Positions 11,272-23,113 of a stretch of DNA of 64,000 bases are shown here, one piece after another. The translations under genes were made by a program, and so were the position numbers. Under the pieces are notes generated by a model. That model searched no databases. It was not told the origin of the DNA and saw nothing but the letters and a program-made list of their open reading frames with translations. Within the stretch, counting starts at the first letter, position 1. Each line of letters opens with the position of its first letter. Origin of the DNA: Nymphaea colorata (taxonomy: Eukaryota; Streptophyta; Magnoliopsida; Nymphaeales; Nymphaeaceae); NCBI RefSeq assembly GCF_008831285.2, contig NC_045138.2, forward strand, positions 43,455,115-43,519,114, read 5' to 3'.

Positions 11272-14144
11272 TGGCATCGACTGGGGCAGATGAAGGATCG
11301 TTGGAGTACACTCCCACGTGGATCGTAGCAGTAGTTTGCTCAGTCATCGTTTTCATCTCCCTCACCTTAGAGCGCATTCTCCACTACCTTGGGAAGGTAT
11401 CTAGGGGTCGTTCTTTTCGATGAACGCTCCTCTTCTCATTTTACTCCACCAATTTCTGCGGTTGGAAAAAATGGAAAAGGTTCTTTAAGCGGCATTAATG
11501 CTAGGACAAGATGATGTGATTGCAGGGCATCGCAATATACCAATACAAACTTGTGTCTGGATTGCCTTTCACCTTTTATTCTCTTCGGTCTGATCTTTTC
11601 TTTTACGCAGCATTTGAAGAAAACGAATCAGAAGGCTCTCTTTGAAGCACTACTAAAAGTCAAAGAAGGTCCCTCCCTCTCTCCTCTTTTTGGTTATCCT
11701 TGTCCAAGTTCTTTTTTTTTTTTTTTTTAATAAACGATTTCACATTTTCTTGTTAGTTCGTTGTATAACTGTGGCATATTTGACGAATCTGATGTGCTCG
11801 TAAGCATGCCTTTTCTCACTCGCAGTTACGATCTGTGATTAAGTTGTCTAATAGACGATTTCACGTTTTCTTGTTAGTTCGTTGTATAACTGTGGCATAT
11901 TTGACGAATCTGATGTGCTCGTAAGCATGTCTCTTCTCACTTGCAGTTACGATCTGTGATTCAGTTGTCTACGAGGAGACAATGCTTTCGTTTCATGACC
12001 CAATTTTTCGCTACTATGTTCCAACTAAATGCCTTGTAGCAGTTAACATCTTACTGATTGTTCTCTTTAAAATTTTCTTTGCGTCATTAACATTGTCTCG
12101 CATAGTTTGGTACTTTCGTTTGAGTAGCAAGCTACTGCATGTTAGCGGGTTTTACTGATCTTCGTTCAGCTCAAGATTCGATTCTCAGTTCTGTCACAGT
12201 GTTTTATTTTCAGAGTTGATGCTTTTGGGGTTCATTTCTCTGTTGCTGACTGTTTTTCAAGGGCCAATCAGTCACATCTGCATCCCGAGAAACATTGTTA
12301 CTCACATGCTTCCCTGTGAGAAGGAATCTGCCTCTACAGAAACGAGCCACTTTCAAGTTTTCAGTTTCTCTAATTTACTTGGCAGCAAAAGAAGACTTCT
12401 TGCAACATCAGGCAGCTCTGAGCATTGCACATTGAAGGTAGGTCATTCTGATGAAGCGTTATTCATTCCATTATAACAAACAATTTTGTTCTCTAATCTG
12501 CTGGTGCCATCATGAATCTACTAATTGGTTTGAAGTTTCATGAATGTTTGCTTAGGCGCTAGGCACTTATTCTGCAGATTAGGGCTGCCATTGTACTGCA
12601 AGGGTTTGTGTTTGTTTCCACCCTACTATTGTATTGATATGTGGTTTGTTGTTAAGTTGTTTCTTTGCAGAATTTATGCTTTGTAATTATATTTTTGATT
12701 GGCAGGTTGAAGTTAGGCAGATTCCCACTAGATAACAAAGTTTGTGGTTTAGATATGGTCAATATAGATAGGTCGGAATTACTCAAGTGGTTGATCCTTT
12801 CAAGTTGTTGACCAGTTAGACAGGAGCAGTTTTTGCAAATGGCAAACAGCAAAGTTGCTCGCTTCTCAGCTTGAGGGCATTAAAATTTAAAGAAAGAGAA
12901 CATGATCCCTTTAAGTTCATTCTCTAAGTCACTTTTGTGTCCATGATCTTCTAGAGTTTAGTAATCATAGCTGCCATGTCTTGCCTGGAAGATTCCATAA
13001 TAACATGTTGGAGATGTTGGTATCTCCTTCAAGAAGTCTTTTTTGTCCAATCCGTTTTCTACATTCTATCTTTTTTATTGATGAAATCCTTCCGCATCAA
13101 AGAATTTTTCACTTGACAATAGTTCCATATCTTTGTATGTAGTGAATGGTGTTAATATATGCTTGGCCCTATTATTTTCTTGTGTCCTGGACCTCCTGGT
13201 TTGCAACTGTTTGGTGCTGAATGAAGCAGGCTATTAGACAACATAACATTTTCTAGACCAGGTTTTTTGGACTAATTTGAAAGTGACTCTTTATAAATGG
13301 TTTTGCTGTTTTATTCAACCTTTAGAGTCTTAGACCTGGATCCAGCATGTGAGAACACATTTTTTGAAGTGTATAGTCCGCAAGTTAGTCTTAAGATGGA
13401 AACCAACTTAATATGATTATATGATAGTTGAAACTAAGAAACAATTGTTTGTTGTTTGATGAGTTGAAAATGAGTAGGAACTAGGAAGCAATATGGATAA
13501 TTATTTAGGAAGTGCAACGTTGGGCTATGTAAAAAATTTACAAATTGATACCAGTACGTACAACTTGGAGAAATGGAGTAATCAAGACCATGTAATAAAT
13601 ATCCAAAGCCAACAAACTATAAAGTAGAAACACAGATTGAGATTGCCATGATTGTAGGGAATTTGCTTGCGTTTGTGGTTTGGATTGTATTTTTACTGTA
13701 CTAATGCATAGGAATTGGGGTTCCTACCATCTCTAAGTGATTCTAGTCGTTTATAACATCTGCTATGTAGGAGTGACTTCAGAATAGTTTTATACATATT
13801 AGATGTGTAGTGAATACTACCCTATACAGGAATATTCTGATCTAACAGACAGTTGCAGGGTGCATGTGTATATGTATATCATAGCCAAAAATATCGTTCT
13901 CAGTTTTTTATTAGCGAGGTTTTTCTCGGGTATTTTTCGGCAAAGTTTTTCTTCTTGGGAAAATCTCAAAAAACTCTCGAAGTTTTTTTTTTAAAAAAAA
14001 AAGTCAAAATGTTAGGTAAAAATACAAGAAATGAAAAACTAATAAGAAGACATAAAAAACATTTAATTAAATGATAAGTAATAAGTATTGTATTGCATCT
14101 AGGAGACTAGGAGGTCACATTATGTCACACCCCAACTTTTTACT

Positions 14145-14185
<41 letters not shown>

Positions 14186-17100
14186 TTTAACACTATACAT
14201 CAAAGTGTAACAACACAACAATCGAAATAAAGCTACATATTTCAAAATCAGAATAGGTAACCAACTCATTTATATAGTAAAGACAGTTCGTACAAAATTC
14301 ACTTTACATGGTTATTAATGACCCTCATGACAAAAATATTCCCAAAATAAAACATTGATGTCTAAACAAAAAAAAACATCAAAACATGACGCACCAAACG
14401 ACTATGCATAAAAACTCCATAGTAAGATGTGAGCTGAGCCCTTCTGATCAACCTACTGCCCCAGATTTACCAAAACCTGGAAAAAGGGAGACAACAGAAG
14501 ACCAAACCTTCACAATATGATGATAAATTAGATACATCCCTAACCCTATATGGTAAGGGCTTAAATATGAAACCGAACATTCAAAGGAAACATGACACTT
14601 TCATATAATGAGCTATACATGCATTCTCTTAAACTATCACTTTAGTCCATTTCATACAATATGTAGGAATCTAACCAATCGTCACAAACAATACACTTTG
14701 TTAGTCATACTTGATTCATTCACATTCAATTCATTTAATTTATAGCTCTTGTGGGTGTAAAGCTCATGCACATGCACACTCCAAGAGACCTCAACTTGGT
14801 GGTGGCTAGAAACACTAGGGATCCATACACGCTACAGTGATAGAGAAATCCGCCAAGGAAGAGTGCATTCCAAGGAGAGTTACTCGACCTTCCTTTGGAC
14901 ACTTAGGTTGGAAAGGCAAGAGATCAACACTTCAAACACAACACGCAACGATATCCTGAAGCTTGCTATATCTGTGCTCTGAGTAGACAAGACTAGTGGT
15001 GAGGGTGGGATGTATCCAAACGTAATGTCGTAACCCACTGACTTCAATTCCACTAATTTTCTTAATTATCAATATGAACATATTCACTTTGTGATTGGCT
15101 AGAACATAAGGTTGGTTCACTTGTGAGTGTATCCAAACCCCAATCTGCCTTCATGAGAAGGTCAGACATTCAGTCAGTATTCTTGGTTTGCCAAACCACA
15201 CTCTAAGGGTATCTATACCCGTTTAGTCCATTCAGACACAATATTTTACAATTGCAATGCAAACAAAATCCTGTTACAATCAATCAATACTAAAACATAG
15301 CCAAACCCTAGAGAGTAGTCTCGATCTGAGGTTAGTTCATAGTTGTTCTAAGCAAATATCATGCTAGTATGCTTACTAATGCACAATTGGGGTCGAGGAA
15401 GTACTCAACTCGATACCCGCTTAAGCTATCCTAAGTAGTTAGAGTTCTAGCATGCATATGCCTTTGCATAATAATTAAAAACAGTCAATAAGTCTCACAC
15501 ATTTTATTTATATGTCAAGAAATACGCCATTTCACACATCTTTAAGGACACCTTTATGGGATTCAATGATCCTAATAGCCCACACTTGGGAATGCAAAAG
15601 ACAGTCTATATTTGGCACTAGGTAGGGATTTACCTGAAATGTTGTCATTCCTAACATGCTCCTCTTTTAACACCAAAAATCACCTCGAGCACTGGATCAT
15701 GTCGCTTAGGGTCTGCTTGATGCTCCTGGTCCACTGAAAAAACTCAAAACAATAAGTTTTCCACACATTATGCCCTTAAAACCTATTTAAATAGTAAATA
15801 AGGCTCTTGAGTCTAAGGTTATCGATTCTACAAAGTGCCGAAAGGTTGACTTGGCATGTAGGACGTTTCTTCAAAATTTTCCATACTTACGAGGTCTTGA
15901 CAGACTGATCTAACCCCAAGTCTTCCATTCACCCAACAGTTGTAACTTCTCAACTCACCTACCTAGTCGTGACTAAAATGTAAAATTACGAACATCGTTC
16001 CGATTCGTCGATTCAAACCATGTTATCAGCAATTATAAGTTGCCAGGTGAAATATATACACATGTATTCATATATGTTCTTTACTTCATGGGTCCCCTTA
16101 GCCTAGCTGACGCATGTTCACGAGAGTCTTCACCCAACTTAAAATCAAACATGATTTACGACAATTTCATCGATCTCAACTGCACCCTCACGTTATAAAC
16201 CACAGTTTGCACCATTTATTTGCTAGTCCCAAGTGACTACGAAAGTGCTCAATTTGGGTTCACTAGGTGTGAATCTGTCCAATACAATGCTACACACCAA
16301 ATCAATTAGTTGGACCTCCCATCGAGATGGCTAACCCCTTGTTGAAGCATCACTATTGTCATTATGTTTCTCCATTAATCATCCGATGTCAACACAACCT
16401 TAATGCACTAGCAAGAGCATAAAATCAATTAAATCAATAATGAACGAGCATTTCTCTCGCACCCTAGTGCAAGCCTGAACCCTAATAACTTGTATGTTCG
16501 TCTCTCAAACCATAAATTTAACATGTAAGTCTACATAAGTTCTTTCTCTCCACAAGCTACACTCTATTCATATACAAGATAACATGCATTAAGTGCCCAC
16601 TAAACAGTTAACAATCTCAACATGCTCACTAAATGCTTGAAATATAAATCCGTCATGCTAAAAAGATAATTATCAACACTTTTATGACAAACATCTGTAA
16701 AAGTTAGGCTCATTTGATTGTGCTCACCCTCTTACAGTGCTCAAGCTGATCTAGTCTTCTGCGGCAGCCCCCCAAGTACTCCTTCTGTCAACAAATGCCA
16801 AAAACGGCCTGCTGCCGACGTCCCCAACAAATTGCGTTCCAACACCCAAACCAACAGTCTCGAGAAAAGGAAAAAATCAGTTTCTCCCAACAGGTTTGGC
16901 GTCAACCTGAAATGGGGATTGTGAGCGAGAGAAGAAAAGAAAGAAAGAATGCATCTCAAACTATATCAGAAATGAGCGAGGAACGTGAGGGTGAGAGGCC
17001 GAGAGAGACCAAGACTGAGACAACGGGAGGAAATGTCAGAGAGTGAGAGACAACAGAGGGGGAAAACAGGAAGGAGCTTGGGAGAAACAAAAGAGAGCGA

Positions 17101-17268
17101 TAGCGAGGGTGAGTGGAGGAATGCTCAGAGAGAGCATGGGAGAGTGTCCGGTTGAGAGGGGGAGAACATGGGAGAGATCTATGTCACATAGGTAGGGGTA
17201 CGGGTACCGTTTCAGACTATTTTCAAAAAACGTGGGTACGGGGGTACGACTATATATATCTGTGATTC

Positions 17269-17301
<33 letters not shown>

Positions 17302-19904
17302 TTATAAAATAAAAATTCAAAAAGAATAACACATTCATGATTCAAAACTTATATTTTCTAAGGAAGAAGCTATTGAACAAAATATGAAAACGTAGCTCTG
17401 TATGTGTTTCCTGAGTGTAAACGGTGTAAAAACAAAACTGAAATCCTAAATTTTGGATAGAAAAAACTCGGTCCTAAATCAGACAGTTACGGTCCTGGGT
17501 ACATTGACCGTATCTGGTACTGTTTGACCAGTACCCAAGAAGTACCCAGGAAAGTACCTGTATCAGTACCGGTGTCATACCTGACCAGTACCGCCGGTAC
17601 ACTGCCTTTGCAGCAGTAACCATGTGTCAAAGGGAGAGATGGTGAGACAGTCAGGCGTGACGAGAGAGTGACTAGAGAAGGAGAGCGTCGGGCCGGGAAA
17701 GAGAGAGTATATGGAAGAGAGGGGAAGATTGAGAATGAGAGGGAGTGCAGGAGCGAGGGAGAAAACCAGACGAGAGAGTGGGAGTTTGGGCGAGAGAGAA
17801 AGAGAACATGGGCAAGCAGAAGAGGTTGAGCAGGAGAGAGTGAAAACGAGGGAGAGCTAGAGGGAGAAATAGGAGAGAGCAGGGAGAGACTGTGAGCAAT
17901 GCTGTAAAAAGCGTGTCGTAAGCCGTATTGGTCTAGCTTTGAGATACACTGTATCATAAAATATTCTAACGTATCATAACCATATCTTTTTTTTAAAAAA
18001 TTTAATAAGAAATAGAAAAAATTTCAAAAAAATTAGTAAAAATCAAGAATAATATTTTTTTCATAAAAAACATGTTTTATAGAATGATAGACTTATTATT
18101 GCTATAAAATTACGATTCATCATTCATAAACATCATAATTCGTAACAATATCATTCTAGAAAGCACAACAAGGAACATAACATAACCTGTGATACACGGG
18201 TACGCCTGTGAAGGTGAAGTACCTGCCCGGTACCGGTACGACACTGGTATAGGTACAGGCTTGGGTATGCCTATAGTGCGGCGTTGACCGTATCGGGTAC
18301 GGTCAATGCACCGGAGGCCGTGTCCGTCCTTTTTTGGACACGGTCAAATTTGACCAAATTCAAAAATGTCCGTTTTTAATTTTAACGAAACCATTTTAAC
18401 GTTAAAAAAAAAGCAAGTTCGAAACCCTTAAAACTTAAAACGAAAGTTAAGGGTTTCGGTTTCTCTCTTACCTCTCACCGACCGACGTCCGGCAACGAAG
18501 GCAGTGGCAGTGAAGGCAGGGGCGGCGAACGCAGGGGCGGAATGGCGACGGCAGCGGCGACCGGCGATGGCAGACGGTAGGAGGCGACTGTCACAGTATT
18601 TTTTTCGTTTTTTTCATTTTTCTTTTCATTTTCATCAGCTCCACCCATGCCTTCGCCGCCGGCGACAACCGACGACGATGACGACGGCCTGTTCTATTTG
18701 CTAGTGTTGTCGATCGATGGTTCTCTCTGTCCCATTTCTTCTTTTTCCTTTTCTTTGTATTCGTAAAATTGTTGCTTGCTGTACCGATGGTTCTCTTTGC
18801 TTTTTTCCATGCCCAAGTAGATGAAGGCAGCCTAGATTTCTTTTAATCATGTTATATTTCAATACTATATGAGAGAATCTGAATATTTAGATTTGACCTC
18901 ATTTACTGTCCTATAATCCTATTGCTTTCCATGTTATAGCTGATAAGCTCTAATCTGCAGTGGAAGAATGAGATTGTGCTTCAGCTGCTCTGCTTGGTAA
19001 TACAATAGTCAAGTTGATTATAGTGTCTATACCAGGGGCCGTTTTGTGTTCCAACCTCCAAGACATCTTGCAAGCTAAACATATGGCTTGATAAATGTGT
19101 TCGGCAATGAGACATGTTTGAGTCTCCTATTGCAGCGTCTTCCCTAATTATTGCTGTGATATATCATTTCATGAGAGGATTCGTCTATTTGGAATGATCC
19201 CTGTTTCTATTGGTTTATGATTTATGGATATGATAATATGTTATTCTGTTTGTAATTTTTGATATATATATGTGCGAATATGTTATTGTGTTTGAAATTT
19301 TTTGACATATATGTGTGTACGGCCGTACCCCCGTACCCAAGTTTTTTAAAAATGGTCTGTACCCGTACCCGTACCCGTACCCATGTGACATAGAACATAA
19401 CATAATTTATATCACAATTTCATAACCATAGATTCATAAGTCATAAGGTCCATAAGTCTATGAGATAACACATCAAAAAACAAGTTTTAAATGTTATGAA
19501 TTACATCACAAGATGATCATGAAATCGTGAAAATGTTCAATGTCAATACATATAAAATGGAAGCACTCTCGACTCTCATTCATAATCTTCATTATCTTCA
19601 TTCTCATCTTTATTTCCATCTTCTTCTTCATCTTCATCTTCATGACTTTGATGATCGTCACCAACATATCCAGCAGGCTCTCTTTCATCAGCAATTTCTA
19701 TTGCTTTAGCTTCAAGGTTGAAGCATTGAAGATCATCATCATCAAATATTGTAGTTGTTTCTTCCTCAAAGTTGGTTCTTCCTCAATCCATGGTTCTAGA
19801 TCATCAAAGTTTTGTAAGCTGATAGGATCAAACTGAGATGTGTGCTTTCTTGTTGATGTTTTTTATAATTGTCTATGTTAAATAAGAGAAAACTTGTTAA
19901 TAGA

Positions 19905-19940
<36 letters not shown>

Positions 19941-22900
19941 AAAATTGTAAATATTTTAAGTTGTATTACCTTTGTTTCAACCTCATATTATATCGAACAA
20001 AGACAAGGTTATTCAACCTTTTATATTTGAGCATGTCCTTTTTCTTGCTATGGATATGTTGGAGAACACTCCAATTCCTTTCGCATCCACTAGCACTGCA
20101 TGTCTAGCTGAGGACTTTAATTACAAAAAGTTTTAGGCTGTCCCAAACCTATTCCACTACAAATCTAAACAAAAATAAAACGAATCTCATGTAAAACAAC
20201 AAAAAAAATCAAAGGTAACAAATGCAAAGTAAATTAAAAATTTCTATATATTTACCTGGACGCATGGTTGTCCTGGCTCGAATGGCTGTGCTTATTCTCA
20301 TGTCTCCTATACAATTATCATATAGATCCAACTCATTGTGTAGAACATCTTGCACTAACCATGCATGACTTCTTTGTCCTTTTAAATATAGTAGAAAATC
20401 TAATTGCAAGATTTAGATAGTAAGCTGTTGCATGAAGAGGTTGATGAAGCTGTCCAATCCACTTTTATCTATAATCTTCCATATGGGCATATATAACCTT
20501 TTCTTCTCTTTCAAGTTGTCTCGAATGACCTCTTTTGCTTTATCTATAGTCTCATATTAGTACCTTATGGAAGACCTATCCTCGTTGTCAGCTAACCTAT
20601 GGACTTTAACTAATGGAACACAGACTTTCAGTAGCTCCACACATGATTCCCAAAATTTGTTATTAAATATAATATCCACAACTAAAAAAGATATTTTTTT
20701 ATAAGCATGTGGATATGCAACCTATTGTTCACTAGGGAATATCTGCCTCAACGTTGTTCTTTGTTTCACTATACTCTGCACAGTCAACAGATTTGTGACA
20801 AATCTAGTTTGTGCAGGTCGTATTAATTCAACTCCCTTTGTAAATTTTCTTTTCAACCTCAATACATATGTATGTTATAGATAAATTTTGTAATCTCTTG
20901 GCATTGATCAATAGCTTGATTTCACATCATACATCTCACTAAGATCTTGAAACATTAGATTAACACAATGAGTGGCACATGCACTCCAATAAAATGTTCT
21001 ATACTTTTGAAATAACATATCTCCTACAACTCTATAATTTGCTATTATCTATAATAAACTGTATAATGTTTGCAGGTCCAATCTCTTGTACGACATTATC
21101 AAAAACATTGAACAAAATATCAGCAGTCTTAGGAACATCAGACAAATTAAGAGATTTCAAGAACATTGTACCTTTAAGGCAATAAACAAGAAAATTCACA
21201 AGTGTTCTTGACCGTCTATCAGTCCATCCATTTGACATAATAGAGCAACCTATTTCCTTTCAACTTAATTTTAACTGATCGCAATGTTCCATTACTTCTT
21301 TCATTGTGGCTTCAAGAATTTTGCCCGTCAACCGATAATATGATGACATTTTGAATCTGGGGCCTATAGAAGCAATTGCATCTGCCATGGACCAAAACTG
21401 AAAGGAATTAGCTGCATTAAAGGAAATACATGCATCATAAAACCATTTCCCTACCATCAGTTGTGCTTGATGTAGCATATCTTTAGATGTCATAGCAGCA
21501 CGAATATGAGGCTGACCACCTGGGCTAGTATAAAAAAGGAAAAAGTTCCTAATAGAACCACCACTAGACCTACCACTAGGTCTATGACCAGCCTAATATC
21601 TGGTGCACCTCTTCCTTTCCTTCTAGATGGGCCAGATCTATCTCCTTCATACATGATTCTTTTCCCTTTACCTCTTGAGCTCTACACATCTGTACTTAGA
21701 CTGATGTCATATTCATCATCTTCAATGTTTTCATGAGCTTCTTCTTCTTCATCTTCCCAAGGCTCATTATAGCCTTGATCTGCCTCTTCCATTTGTTTTT
21801 ATGTCTTCTTTTGATATAAAACATTAAGCATATCTAAACATTGCTGATGCACAAATGGTTTTCCAGTGCATGGAGCTACATCAGAATGTGTCCCTGCCAA
21901 ATGTTGTTTCATTCTAATAATCCCTCCTGAAAATGTGTCTCACAAAAGCTACATTTGATTCTTAACCGGTCATTCTTCTTCACCCTTTCGCACCACTGTC
22001 ATGTGGGATCACACGATGCCATATCTTCACATGAAAACAAAAACCTACAGTAAACTTAACAAAAATAAGAGAAATCTATGAATCTACGGTAAAAATATAT
22101 GAATGTATGGTAAAAACAAGAGATTTCAAACCTTATGGAGACAAAATAAAAAAAACCCCTTTCCTCCCAACGGGAATCAGCCACCCACGCACAAATCCAT
22201 GGTTTTAATTGATGATTTCACGATGAAAATCGATACTTTCCCTCCAAGATGGCACAATCTCTAGGGTTAAAAATGATGAAGGGTGGTTGTTAGCCTCTGC
22301 ATGGCTAACAGCCTGATCAATGCCGTCCCACAGTTGTAACCTTCACAAGCCACACGAAGCCCAACTTCTCTCACGCCAAATAATTCTTCATTAGGGTTTA
22401 ATGCCCTTAATCCGAGCTTAAGTACATAGATTGATGGGTTGGGTTAAAACAACTTAACTTGACCCGACCCGTTACAAAAGGAAATACTAATCAAAAGCAT
22501 GTAGACTGAAATGAATAGCAACAGAAATCAAAAGAAATACTGAAAATGGAAATTGTTGCACGTGGAAGAGAGAGAGAGAGAGAGGGAGAGAGAGAGAGAC
22601 GTGAAAGAGATATTTCTTATTGTCGTGCCCTAGTCTCTACTTAAAGAGAGGTTAGGGCACGTCTAGAGCTGTTACATAAGGGAGCCTCATAAAGTTGTAA
22701 AAAGACAAAACAAGACTCCAACTTTTAAATAATCAGAAAACTACTACACTTAAAATAAACTTTTTGATTCAACAGAAATTAAAGGAAATACTGAAATAAC
22801 TTGTGCCTAACAGTGGTTTTTTAAAAAATTATTGTGAAAAAGGGGGTTCAGGCCTCCCTTTCTAGAAATCAAACTGTATCATGCGATACAGAGCTTATCG

Positions 22901-23050
22901 CACCGTCGTGCGATACGGTACCTGTATGTCATACATGCGATACAAGCACGATACACAATCTATTTACGATACAACTGGTGTATAGTATCGCCTTTTGTAA
23001 ATGTTACGATATGTATCGTACAATACATACAACATTGACTATGAGGGTTC

Positions 23051-23113
<63 letters not shown>

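Larger units (their letters stand above)
17897..23037 (-). mobile_element. hAT element of autonomous type (decayed), with two later insertions inside
   Basis: The left end is CAATGCTGTA and the right end TACAACATTG, which are inverse with one mismatch. Flanks are ACTGTGAG (17889-17896) and ACTATGAG (23038-23045), an 8-bp duplication with one difference. Subterminal parts on both sides carry scattered gatac/gtatc units. The element holds a recognisable hAT transposase on the minus strand. It contains the family-2 element 18182-19393 and the solo LTR 22554-22774; without them it is about 3.7 kb, a normal size for a coding hAT. Confidence 0.75.

Noticed and set aside
17487-17957. 156-codon minus frame rich in Ser/Leu/Pro
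   Set aside because: It is the complement of purine-rich chromovirus LTR leader sequence and crosses a MITE end and a hAT end.
17179-19393. Pairing the inverted CTATGTCAC ends at 17179 and 19393 as one 2.2-kb element
   Set aside because: The flanking 8-mers differ (GGAGAGAT, AACATAAC). Each end pairs instead with a nearer partner that has a matching duplication.
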